In this document: piece after piece, positions 43,301 through 56,008 of the stretch
Layout of the letters: each line of letters opens with the position of its first letter
Numbering within the stretch: position 1 is the stretch's first letter
Assembly: GCA_024362935.1 (NCBI GenBank)
Contig: JANCRA010000005.1
Span: forward strand, 27,116,235 to 27,180,234
Reading direction: 5' to 3'
Origin: Setophaga petechia
Taxonomy: Eukaryota; Chordata; Aves; Passeriformes; Parulidae
DNA length: 64,000 nt
The notes under the pieces: model-generated
Told to the model about the DNA's origin: nothing
The model's database searches: none
Seen by the model: only the letters and a program-made list of their open reading frames with translations
Program-made: the position numbers and the translations under genes

Positions 43301-46300
43301 AATGCTTCATCCTGAAATAATATTTAATTAGGAAAAATAGTAAACAGAATTAGAAATAAGGTTAATTTTTAAATTAATGTCAGCAGAAAGTGCTGACATA
43401 CTCAACTGCATTGCTCAAGAACCAATTTTGTGATGTGGGGCAAACAGGATATTAAAACATTTAACATGATAGTAGCTCAGCACTAGTAAAATAAGAGCAT
43501 TTTTAAGCAAGACTATTTTCTTTTTATCTTTCCTGGTCTGGACAGGCATTTGGCCGCATGAACTGCACTTTGCTGTTTTACTGCCCTAAAAGTATAATAT
43601 TCCATTGCTGGCAGTGTAGAGGTCTGCTCCTCCAAGTGCTTGCTGTGAAGAAATTGCTCCAAAGAGATCAGGAAGCATTTGGATTATGTAGGATTGGTGA
43701 GGCCAAGTCCACCAAAATAAAAACATTTGTGTGCTTTATAAATAGCTCCCATGAGTATATTGCCCAGGGATAAGAACCTTCGTGATTTTGGCTTATTATC
43801 AGTTTGTTTGCATATGGAACCCAAAGCACACCTTGGACGATGTGAACACAAAAAAGCCCCTTCACAGTACTTTTTAGAGAAGAATGACAGACATTAACAA
43901 CTACTTCTAAAAATGCAATGATGTTCTTTGAGTGGTCAAAGGACCACTAAGGAAGGAATAGTGTCAATTTGGGGTCAGGAAAGAATCCTCTACAAATTTG
44001 AGTGAGGCACTCTCAAATTGTGATTCACATTCATACAAGTCTGCTTCAATTTAAATTCTTATACTGGGTGAATGAGAAACTCAGATTCTGGACGTTTGAA
44101 GGTTGACATTCCAACTGCAAATTGGACTAAAAGTAGTTTCTTAGCCTAGTCCTTTCTAATAAATACTGATTACATTTTCGTGAGATTAAAAGGTATGTGA
44201 CATTATAAAGGAAATTTTTGGGGTTTTCTTATTTGTTGTATAACTAATCACCTTTCTTTCTGAGCCCTGAAGTTTCTGGCTGGTGAATGTCATGATCTGC
44301 TATGTTCAGAAGAGGGCAGCATCAACCTAAACAAGTGGGAACACATCTAATTTAAGGATTTCAATATGAAAGGGAGAAGCTCCAAAAGATGACAAATACA
44401 GTTGTTAGGTTTAAAAGCAGAATTTAGTTTATATTCTGATATTATAATAAATAATATCCTTAATTCAGAATTATTTGAGCCATTATAGTGTCTCTGCAAT
44501 AATGTGTTTGTTGTCTTCCAATAGTAACACATTTCTCAGAATATTGGTTACCACACCTTAGTTATTATGACACCAGCAGCCTTCTACTTACAGGTATTTT
44601 GAAATAAAAATGGAACAAAATGAAAAAAAGGATCGGAACTCTGAGCATTTTGTGACTGAAATGCTGCTGAAGTCACGGCTTACATGAACTAGGTATTGAT
44701 ACAGGTGATGGCACACTGGTCCTGAGGATTTCAATTAATAGAAAAGCTCAAGGATGTCGTTTTGGCTTTGGATATAGGCTTAAGGGAATTTGCTTGAAGT
44801 TCTGACTGACCAAGGCTGCACTGAGTGCAGAGTTATGAGGTTAGCTGTTCCTCACCTAGCGGCCTGTGACTAATGCTGTCCCAATGGAATGGGCCCATGT
44901 CAGATTTAGCCATTTTACCACATGATTTTACTTAAACAAATGCTTACAAATTTATGTACAAGTCCCACTGATGTCAATGATGCTTCTGTGAATGCTGGCT
45001 TGTTTTGCTGAGAGGAGAGCTGCAACAGGAAGTCCAAATCATTAGGTCATCAGTACAGGCAGGATGTCAGCCTGCAGAGTGGCAATAGGTGACCCAGGCA
45101 AAACATGTGCGGGGGCTTTTCTTGTAAGAGTTAACAAATTGTATTCTGAATACAGGAGATAAAAGTGGATATTGCATACGCTATTTTTTTCCTGCTGGCA
45201 ACATTTTAAAAGTATCTGGGTGATTACAGCTTTTTTCCCTGCATGTATTTAGAGTTCCTTGGATACTGAAGATGCATCATATTTCACTTGATTCCTTTCT
45301 TACAAGCTAAAATAACTGGAATATGTAAGCTCTTCCATTTTTTGAATCTCAAGGTGGATTATTTAACCTTGTATCATAATCCTGTTTCTGCATAGAGTCT
45401 ATGTGTGCATATGCTTAATGAATAAGACCCTAAAGATTTGTAAAGAGCCCAAGTTTATATACTCCATTAAATATGATCTTCACAGGCTAATTAGTTAGAA
45501 ATTTTACCCTTGCTTATAGTATACAACATTTTATGGTCAATAACAGTAAAATCTATGTAAACCATGCTCTCTATTAATAAACATTATATGCTTCTGGCTT
45601 TCAAATAAGGAAATTGATTACTTGTTTTTCTCCAGTGACTGGACTGCTGGCAGAGTAAAATCCAAGCAATTAACATTATGGATAGATTGCTTCATGTGAG
45701 ACATGAAGGCATTGCAGATAATTTTGCTTTCTATCAAAAATAAAGATACTAGTACTGTGAAGAAAAGTTAGATCAGCAATATCCAAACTCCAACAAGAGA
45801 TTTCAGGGAGGTTCCAAAGTCTCTGGGAGTTGATATTGCATGGTATTATTATTAATATTATGTTACAGGTTTGTATCCAACCAAGATTAGTACTAGCTAG
45901 ATCTGGTTATTAGGTACTTGTAGTTGAATAGCTCTGTCCTGTTTTTAGCAGTAATGTGTATACCCCTAAAAGCTCCCCTGTAAATGGCACTGTTGACCTT
46001 TTAAAGGAGGCATTGAAATGGAGTGATCTGGGATGTGCACCACCCTCCCCATCCCTGCAGGGGCCTCTCTGAGTTAGTATTTGAAATACAAAGGCAGAAT
46101 AAATGATCTCTGTGGAGCTGTAAGCTTATGCGATAAACTGCTGTTCTGCCAACACACACAGACATTATCATCTTCTATTCCAGTCCAAGAGCTCCCCAGA
46201 TGATGAGTACTTTGGGGACGGATATAAATGAGCAGCTCATTTTGACTTTTCAGCTAATAGGATTTGCAGTATAAGCCAGGAGAAAATACCTGTGCCCTAA

Positions 46301-49300
46301 CCTTTACACCCCTTACTTTGCCACAGAGGGACATTGCTGAAACAAAACAGCCTCTCATCCTAGAGTGACATGTTTGATCTGTGCACCCCTGTACACAGAA
46401 GCCTAAAAGCCCAGGACAGAGAACAAACATAATAAATAAAGGTCTGCTGTGATAGAGGTCTCTTCGTTGACCAGACTCAATGAACAGATGCTGAAAATAT
46501 TTTAATAATTTAGTTAGGAAAATCAGCCTAGTGGGTCTTATGTTTATGAAAAAGAATTTAATTGCCTTTGTACTTTAAAAATGTAGTTGTTTGACTCCAG
46601 AGGAAAACTCTGGACTGAATAAAAAATTCTTTTTTCTAAAGACCATGTCATATTGGTTCTGTCTGAAGAAACCAGAATTTTTAACTGATTTTGTTTAAAA
46701 CAGTAAGGCTAGCACACAGTGCTGTTCCCTTCTCCTTCCAAAGGTGTTCCCTGAGCACCAAACATAGTTCATAAATATCTGAAAAGTATCTGACCCAATA
46801 TCCAGTTGAAAACTAATAACTTCAATGCTTAGAAATGGAGCTGTTACATACAGGAGACTTCCCCCTCTCATGTATTTTGTTCTTCCATTTTTGTTTTTAT
46901 CAAGCACAAAGTATATTTAGAAGGATAGCAGTTCAGAAAGATTTTCCTACCTTTATCTGTCCACTAGAAGTTCTTCCAAAATACCTATGCTGAATGTAAT
47001 TCACAGGTCACAATTATTACTGAGTTGAGAATCTTGATGAGTATGAAGGATAAATTAACTTTTTCTATGAGTGCTTTTCCTAAACAATTTTTTCAGTCCC
47101 TGGAGCATCTGAGGATAACTTTTTGCATTACTTTTTTACTAGGCTGTACAGTGGTCTGACCAAGGCAGATCTGACTCAGGTAGAAATGAAGATTTTGCTC
47201 CTGGGTGCTTAGAACAGTGCCTAGTTGTGAGACCAGAGTCTTGTTCTTGTATTATCTGTTCCCAAACTGGAGTGAGTCATTAACAAAGCTGATTTGATAC
47301 TCATCAGTTTTAAGGAAAGCTACTGATTCTGAAAACTTGTTTCCCTAAGTAAGTAACTTTTTCTCTAGAGAAGCAAAGGGAGGTGTTCAGCTCATGAAGT
47401 TGAACTTCCATCGACAATGGAAGCTCTCTCAGTGTGCTAAAACATGAGGTTGGAAGCTTGAGTGAATGATTTTTCTTCTGAACATGAAAGCAAAATCCTA
47501 TTACTAGTTGGATGGTGGAGTTCCCTCAGTAGGTGGCCACCATCTTGTTTACAAGGAAATCTCAACCATTAGGGTTTGAGCATGACTGGCTTTTAGCAGG
47601 AATGACACAAAGAACAAATGAGGCATATATTGGATTGAGGTAAGCAGTCTCTGTTACCACAACTGTATTACTAACTTATGTTTAATTGCTCAGCATTTAT
47701 GAGGTTCATAGTTTATTGTCTTTCTTGCCACACAATAGGTTGGGCAAGTCAAAAATCTCCAAGTTTCAAAGGCTAGAGTTTTGGGTGCCTGCCAGTAATG
47801 ATCTGTTTAGCAAACAGGCAGCAGGGTGCTTGTTAGTAGGTTGTGGCTTGCAAACCCTGAAGCCTGTGGAGCCAGATGCACTGATCAAATAGTGAATCTA
47901 TAGATCAGTAAGCTCATTAGATGGAAAAGGGGAGCACCACTGAGTATAAATATATTTTTCATAGGCTTCAATTAGCTACCATGAATGGCTTTTCTAACTC
48001 TTTCTGTTTACCCAGCAGTCTAAATATTAAACATTAGTTTAAGCAACATTTGTTCCAAATTGCTTCTCTTAGAATTTCCCAATGACTTATAATTATATAC
48101 TACTACATAGTAAAAAAAAAAGTGCCAAATTGCTCTTATTATTTCTATTTATTTCAGTGTAACAAATAGTGGCTACTTGTAACTCAAGGTGCTTATATAT
48201 TATTCATAAAAGCACAATAAAAATTGGCACTGAATCAACACTCTGTGTAAGATCAGGTGATTAGCTGGTCTGAATCTGTGTGGTTCAGTGGAAGCTAAGA
48301 TTAAGTTTAGGAGTTCCCTGAAGTTACTGGGGTTATGAACATTTTCCAGTTGTTAAGGATCCGACAAAAAGACTCTGCAAATGGCATTTCACCCTTTGAA
48401 TTTTCCTGCTTCAGTTGGAACAAGTAAAACATCAGTTTCTGTAACTTCAGTTTGAAGTTTGTAAGAGCAGACTTTACTATTTTAATTAGTTCCCTGCCTG
48501 TTTTTTTTAAATATGTTTCAGCCTGTGAATCACTTGTTAATTTCCTGGGATGCCTGCTGCTAAAAGGAGTTGAAATTTATTGTGTACCTTATCGCTTAAG
48601 TCATGTGGCAGGATTCTCTCTTCCTGACCATTTACCTGCTGTACCCTGGAGTGACTTGAGCATTCCTAGTCCTGTTGCTTTCTAGCAATGTTCTTGTGAG
48701 CACAGTTTTACTCCTATAAATGTCTGCAAGAAGGAAGTGAAAGATACTTTAATGCCACTAAATCATCACTTTTGTTATGAAAAGTCCTATGAATTCTTTT
48801 TGTAGAGAGGACCCAATCCTGGTTTCAGTTGCCTCCTCCAAGAAAGATCAATAGGAAAAAAATACCTGAAAGAGTATTTTGAAGATCAATCTGGGATTAC
48901 TTACATAATAAATAGGAAAAAGAAATTAATTTCTACAGCTGAGAATCTTGTGTTGATAATTCTCAGAAGCATAGAACAAAACTAAAGTACTCTCCTCTCA
49001 ACTTCTTTCCACACTGTTGTCAGCATCTTCTCTTTGTTTTCTTTCTGTTGAGTAACTCAGTGCTGCTCTAAATTTTGAGAAAAAAACATAAAAGAAAACA
49101 CGATCGCAGTATTTTTTCAATCATTGTCTCAAGCTTTGCATGGTTGATGTGAATTAAGTTAGGTTGAAGGTACTAATCATTGGCAAAAAAGTCTTCCTCA
49201 TTGATGCTTTCTGTGTGGACAAAAGTGATGTGCTGACCAGTTTGTAAAGGAACTGTTACGAATTGTTATTGGTAAAGTATTGGCTTTCAGGTGTTTGCAC

Positions 49301-51850
49301 ACTGTAAGAGAAACATATCCACGTAGTAAAAAAAGTAATCAGAACCCCTGGATTGATTTTGCAACTTATCAGGTTGAATCTGTTTCAAAGTCTGCAGTGA
49401 CTGTAGTGCTATGCAGCTTTATTTTGGGTCTTGCACTGGCAAGATGCTTCAGCATATAGCAAGTGTTAACGTATTTCAGTACTTCCTGCTGGCATGCTGA
49501 AGTAAATGATGTGTATAAAATTCAGTGTGTCCTTATATTGCTTAGGCTAGTGCAAACTGAGGCTTTCCACTAGTGGAAGTGAGAGCATGTTTAGCCCCAG
49601 CTCAGCAAAATTTGGAAGAAAAAGTCAGGTTGGCATTTTCAGAGTGTGTGATTTGTTTGGATGTTTCTTACCCTTCAGTTACAAGTCTACTTTAAGTCAT
49701 TTCATCTAAGGGCTACGTTAGCTCTTTTTAGATGGGAAACCAGAGTCCATTGTTCTGAGACTAAATTAGGACTAGAGGCCAGATTAATAAATAATATGAT
49801 TCACTTTCTGGAATTCCTAAATGTCACTAGGCAAGCATACATCTGTGAGGTTTATTAGCCTCATTATTCCTGTGCAGAACTGACATCTAAGAGCACAGAC
49901 AAGAACAAAGACTAACTGAAAAAGAGACTAATGCTAATGCAGAAGTCTTACATACCATTGAATATAGGGCAATCTAAAACCCAGGAATCTACCTTACAAG
50001 CATCTTTGTTTTTCAAGCAGTAGCATTCCATGAAAACACAATTAGTCTATGACCCTTACATGAAGCTGGTCCTTAAATTAAGGTATTTTGATTCCCATCT
50101 TCTCCTTTTGAGGGCCATAAGGTCTTTTAAGGTCTATAACCCAGCCAAAGCAAGCACTCCCTCATCCACGTGCTTGAAGCTGACAATCCTGTATCCCAGT
50201 CCAGTTTACAAGAAATCTGTTTTGAAGCCTGTGAAGTTTCAGACGCATTGAGTGGGAGAAGGGTAAGAGCCAATAGACCTCGCTGTGTGATATCCCTTCT
50301 TACAATATTCCCAAACAGAACTGGAGGAAACAACATTCTCTTTTGTTTGTATCAAAGAGTATCTGCAGATGGACAGACTTTCTGCTTGTACAGCTGGAGT
50401 AGTAGAAAATCCTTACAAAATGGCTCTGCAGGAGTTAATGTTTTTCAGTTATTCTGGCCCACTGAAAATATACTAAAGGAAAAGCAGTCGTAGTTTTTCT
50501 TGCTGGAATGTCTCTGCAGAATGAACAGGAGATCTTTAGTCCCACACCTCTTCATGCTCATCTCTATACCTCTGACTGTGGCCAGCAGTTAGTCCCGTAT
50601 GAGAACCTCAGGGTTGGTAAGAAAGTGATGCAGAAATTAACTCAACCCATAGTCTCTCTCCTATCTCAGGCTTTGTTTGCAAGACCCCAAACCAGAAAAG
50701 GGACAGAACTATTGTGAGTGCTTGGATAGAAAAGACTAACACTCTAACACTTGTAAAATCTGCTGTAGCCTATGCTAACTCAGATTTGCTCAGCCAGGTT
50801 AACTACCTTGAGTTAAAGTGCCAGAGAAAGAAGGCATCTTGGTTTTTATCTTGGGACAGTGCTTGCTTTGAGCTGCTCAATTATCTGTAGTTGAATTGAT
50901 AACTTCAGTTTAGATCTTAGTTGTCTTGTTTTTGCTGCTGTTGTAGTCTCAGGTAGGAAGCTATTATAGCCTCAGGCAGGAAGTTCCAGCAGCCCCAGAT
51001 AACAACCTTTTTTATTCCCCAACCCCAAGTTGTTTGGGTTTTTTTCCTTCTGGTTAGACATATCATTTGAACCAAATTTGCTAAGGGGTAAGTGTTTGCA
51101 GCTCCCAGGCATTTTTGCTAGGTTGGGGATACACAGGATTTCTGAGCTTCAAATCTTTAATGATGCATGGGAAAACCAAGGAAAACATTGACACTCTGAG
51201 AATGCCACATGCTGCATGTCTATAGAGAAAGAAAGATGAAAACTCTTTTCTTCTACTAAACCAGTGGATTATAACTAATGCCATGAAACTGGACCAATGT
51301 TTTCTTGAAAACAAGTATTCTTCTTTGAATTCACGCCATCTTGCTTTGCCTCAAATGCTCTGTTTGGCTGAAGTTCAGCAGGGGTATTAGGAACTGCTGC
51401 TAGCTGAATGCAGAGCAAGCTCTCACAGCCAAAATTAAGAACAGTGCTGTCTTCTGCAGGGTTTTTAAAACGTAATTAAAGTAAATACTTTGGAATGATT
51501 AAAAGGCACACACCATTTTAAGATAAAAGTTTATTATAGTTAAAAAAGGAAGCTCTGTAATTTAAAATGGAAAGTTTATGAAGCTTCAGGATAAACCTCA
51601 GCTAGGAAAAATAACAGGTTTCAGATGTTCCAAATATCATACATTAACCCCAAATGATCGCTCTATAACACCAGTTTCCCTAGTCCATGCTGGTTGGAAT
51701 TAGAACACCCACTCTGCTTAAAGGCACAATGCTCACTGCCATCAGCCATTAGTCATCCTGCTCCTGCCCCCTGTCAAGGCTCCAGGCATCATGATTTAAA
51801 AAATGGGAGACTGTGAATCTATCCCAACTAGATCTGATTTCATCATATCT
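37301..51850. other. Intergenic, no gene seen
   Basis: About 14.5 kb with no recognised exon or named repeat. It contains the perfect 13-bp inverted repeat at 41810-41838, a 9-bp hairpin at 43377-43399, a direct repeat of ctattatagt at 40255-40264 and 40271-40280, a short (TA)n at about 43260-43270 and a weaker CTCF-like match at 44306-44320. Some parts could be conserved non-coding sequence, but that cannot be judged without an alignment. Confidence 0.6.
41810..41838. repeat. Near-perfect 29-bp palindrome
   Basis: A 13-bp arm (41810-41822, ctttaaaagccta) and its exact reverse complement (41826-41838) around a 3-base centre, cag. It is the strongest inverted repeat I found in the window. Confidence 0.97.
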
Positions 51851-51925
51851 CGGCCTGCTTTGAGCAGGAGGTGGGAGTAGAGACCTCGTGAAGTCCTTAC
51901 CAACTCAAATGATTCTAGGATTCTA
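51851..51925 (+). repeat. CR1 3' tail fragment
   Basis: A short decayed CR1 end: 'cggcctgctttgagcagga', 'gtagagacctcgtgaagtcc', 'ttaccaactcaaatgattct'. The insertion may extend further left but is not recognisable there. Confidence 0.75.
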
Positions 51926-54900
51926 ATAAAATAAATGGCTGCTGGAGCAGTATCTAGTGAGATAAACAGCTAGGAAATGGCAAGTTGTGCAAGGTTTTTA
52001 GTATTCCAAGTAATGCTTATGTATGACAGAGAAAGGGGGAGGATATTGAAATGTTATTTACTTAAGAGTAGCTGTTATTTAATCTAAAGAATCAGATTTA
52101 TTTGGATAGTTGCTATAATTAAATTCCAACTGACTACCAGAAGCATTGAAAGTTAACAACTATGTAATAAACTTTCTAGGCAACAATTAAGTGTGTTGGG
52201 GAGACGAGTCTGCAAATCTTTTAAAGGTACTATGAGGAAGGAGATGGAAAAAATAATATTAGCATTATAGTTTAAACTATGAATTAAATTCTAAACATCA
52301 ACCCTTGGTTTATCATTATTGGAGTGCCTTCCTGATAGTATGCAACAAAAGACAGCGCAGGAGGGTGGTAATGGACCAACCTGCAACCACTGATTGAGGC
52401 AATTATTGTGCTGTGATTGAAATCTTCTGACACATGTCACTGCTTGCTGTAAACAAAAAGGAGTAGTTAACAGCAAATTTCTATTAGGTAGCCTACTCAA
52501 GGTATTTCCTGGCTCAGAATTTACTCTATTGGTTTAGACCACTAGTGCCTGGCACTTCAGGTTGCAGGAATGTGCACACCCCATTTCTCTTTCTCCCTCT
52601 CCTCTTCAAACTGCTTGAGTGAAAACTACCTCTCTGCTTTTAGCATCCTACCTGCTGTTCTGTTGGGCCTGAACCTTCTGATTCTACAACAGCACTCAAT
52701 CAATAGCTCTAAGGAGGTCTTGTGGTGACTGCCATTTGGTTTACCTTGCTTTGAGAAGATCTGATAAGATGGTAATTTGTTTCTCTTCCCATATACTGCT
52801 GGGATAACACTTGGCTGCCTAACTCACTTGAAAATTCTTGGTGTTTCTGTATGGTCATATGATTGCCACAAGTGGGGTTTTTTCTCTACCTTTGAAGTGG
52901 AGAAAATTGCCTACGCTAAGAGAAGCTTTTGAAGAGTGGGATTTTATGAGTGGCATGCCAATTTTCAGTAGTTTTTGCACTCATTTTTATTGTCCTTCAT
53001 CATTGGTCCTTCCATTGACTATGCCTAACTTAATCCTGTGGCTGTTTGACATCGGGTATTGTACTGTTGTGAGGGTCTGTACGAGTGGGCCTTCAAAATG
53101 TGATGTCCTTGTGGCTGCAATGCTGTTCCATCTTTTGCTCATTACACTGCGCTGCTTTTTTAAGCAGTAATTCACAGCAACTCTTTGCAGCTACAGAATT
53201 CAATAATAGATTGTTAGTAATCAATTACAAAATATTCAAACACACTATTTATGCCATTATTAAAGTACAATAAACTCTCTTGCTCAGAGGATCGTAGTAT
53301 TGATAGCTTCTTTTTAATCCAGCTGTTGCATTCCTGCAGCACTACTCTTTTTCTTCTGTGCTGCAGTCCCTGGAAAATATGCTGCAAATCTATCATCTTG
53401 AAGAAAGGTTGTGCCAATACGAACTTTATTTCAGGATCAGACCTTAGTCACCTGAAATTCCTCAAACTTTTAATTAAATGACCCATTTTTGTCCACAGTT
53501 TTAAATAATTAGTTAAGATCCTTAAGCCAGTCTATCCTGACTATTGTAGCCACCTCCCAATGGTACTTTATGATGAACCATGATGAGTATTTGTTAAATG
53601 TGGGTATCAAAACACTGTCCAGCATGTGGAACTTGTGTGATGAACCCTGGAGGTGATATAATCACTTCACAACAGACTCTCTTAACCTGATGAAGTTACC
53701 TATTAAAAGAACATTATTATTTCTTGGCTAGAACTGATAACTAGCTTGAGCTTTTTAAAGTATATGATAATACAATGAACTGCTATAAGGCAATTCTGTG
53801 ATTGTCCAACAAGGCTACTCATCATTTGACACTGAAATTTACACCTACTCAGAAAAAAATAATCTTATTAAGCAAAAGAGCAAGCAGGCTATCAGATGTT
53901 TTTTCATACCTTTATGGATGATTTATTTTAGAAATAAAATTTTCTATTTTTAAAATATTTTATCATGGGAAGATGTGCTGATCATTGCTGGTACATATAG
54001 TGAATGGTATAGTGAAGGCTAGTACTGTATGAATGAATCTATACAAAACAGTGAAATAAGGATCATCTGCTTTAATATAAATTTAGATGAGTTCCTTGTC
54101 AGTCAGAAACCCTGCAAACTTGTCTCATGTACTCTGGTTTCACAACTGGCATATTTATATTTAAATGTTAGACATAGTATAGGGAAAGATTTAATCCTCT
54201 GCTTTGCTGAAAAACAATGGAATATTATGACCTCCTGTTTTCTCTCTGCATAAAGGTTATACTGGTATCACAACTGGGATGTGCCTATCAGAAGAAATGA
54301 CACTGAGGGAACTTTTATTATTCTGTTTTTTAATTTGACCATTCTCAGTAAAGTAGTGTCTTTGGAAAATTACCTGCTTTTCACTCAGCTGCATTTCTTA
54401 GAAGGCAGGAAGTTAATAATTTTCAAAACTGTGAGCTCCACTCTAAGGCTGTGCATAAGCATGTTCAGAACAACTGGTAGGTTAGATGAAATTTGGAAGT
54501 AGCTTTCCATTTCTCCTGTTCACAACAAAGCAGGAAGCATTTTCCAGCTTATGAAATGTAATCAGTTTACTGTTCAGTACTTATCACTATGTATTTCTGT
54601 AGGCTACTGACTTGAATTCTAAAATCAGCCTCTTCATTTTTTTTGTCCTAAAAAAAGGTGAAGCTTCTCTGTCTCTTGAAAATCCACTTACAGACAAAAG
54701 GCCTCTGAATTTTCTTTCAAGAGCAGCTGCTCTGCTTTCTTCAGTACTCAAGGAAATAACTAAAAACTAGAGGGGAAAAAAAATCTAGTTGGCCTACTTT
54801 GGCCTAACCAGACCTTCCCACAATTGCTTGCTTAGCACACAGTTTAGCTGTACAGGATCTAGTTTAATGAAAATATGAGGAATAGGAGCTCCTTACAAAT

Positions 54901-55910
54901 TGTTTTAGAAAGCCAGAATTGTTTGATGGAAAGTCAGTAGAACTGTTATAACTGTCTCCCCTTGTTGGTAATTTCCTGAAGTGCTTGTCTTGCTAATGGT
55001 AACTTCTGTGTTTGTAGTTGTTGGTAGGAGATTTTTGGCTACAGCTTTTCTTTTCAAGTAGATCATCTATCAGCAGATGCTGCATGAGGATATCACCAGT
55101 CAGTTACAATTCTCATAGGGATCATTAAATTTTGGTACTTTGACACTATAATGCATCTTCGGTGAAGCAGCCTAATAAATAATTTAATAAATAAGATGTG
55201 ATGTAAAAACGATCTACATTCATGAAAACAGAACTTTCCTAGGTTTATTCTAATGCTTGCTGAAGATGGGCTGGATTGGCTTTTTGGACTATAACAACCA
55301 TAGCATTCTTTACGAATTATCTTCCTGAAACGTTCAACATCATTTATGCAGAATTAAATAATGAAGTGTAATTTTCTCTGCATGTAATTTTCTATAATCT
55401 GATTATAAGCACAGTTAAAAAAATTGGCACGTGCATCATGATTTCAGGGGTGCAAGCAGTTTTAACAGCACTTCATGACCTGCTGTGAATTCCTGTGTGT
55501 CTGAATGGGACTGAGGCCCGTTTTATTCACAGGATCTCAAAACACTCTACAGTGCAGCACATTTTTTTAAAGTAACTTGATATGAACTGGGAACAGAATG
55601 CTAATCAACAGGCTTCTGAGTGCTCACCTTTATCCGCTTGACTTCTGTGTCTCTCATGGCCTTAAGCATAAGGAGGTTTATTGATTTCTGGCTAACAGCT
55701 TTGACATAGTTTGTGTTGTCAGTAGCGCTCACTGTGTTTGGAGTGGACATCAAAGCATTGACCTGCAGCAGAATGAGTGGAAAAGGACACACAGATTCAT
55801 AAAGAGAGCTTAGGTTAAGTCTTACAAAGTTTTTCTTCCCTTCTTGTTGGAATCCTGGGGTTTGTACTAATGGCAGAAAAAGAGGCAGTATTTCTGCCTC
55901 AGGAAAAGAT
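51926..55910. other. Intergenic, no gene seen
   Basis: A/T-rich, no recognised exon or named repeat. It includes a 14-bp perfect palindrome (atagtttaaactat) at 52267-52280. Open frames up to 110 codons (52838-53170 plus) have no family features. Confidence 0.6.
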
Positions 55911-56008
55911 CCTAGGCAGCCTGCTCTCTTGGCCCTGCTTTGAGATGCAGTGTTGGCCTAGGTGATATCCTGAGGTGCCTTCCAACCTCACCCATTCTGT
56001 CACTCCTT
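55911..56008 (+). repeat. CR1 3' tail fragment
   Basis: Decayed CR1 end: 'ggcagcctgctctcttgg', 'ccctgctttgagatgcag', 'ttggcctaggtgatatcctg', 'gtgccttccaacctcaccca' and 'ttctgtcactcc'. A 5'-truncated old copy. Confidence 0.82.

Noticed and set aside
44306..44320. Third CTCF-like match (TCAGAAGAGGGCAGC)
   Set aside because: Two mismatches in the core positions; too weak to list as a site without a matrix score.
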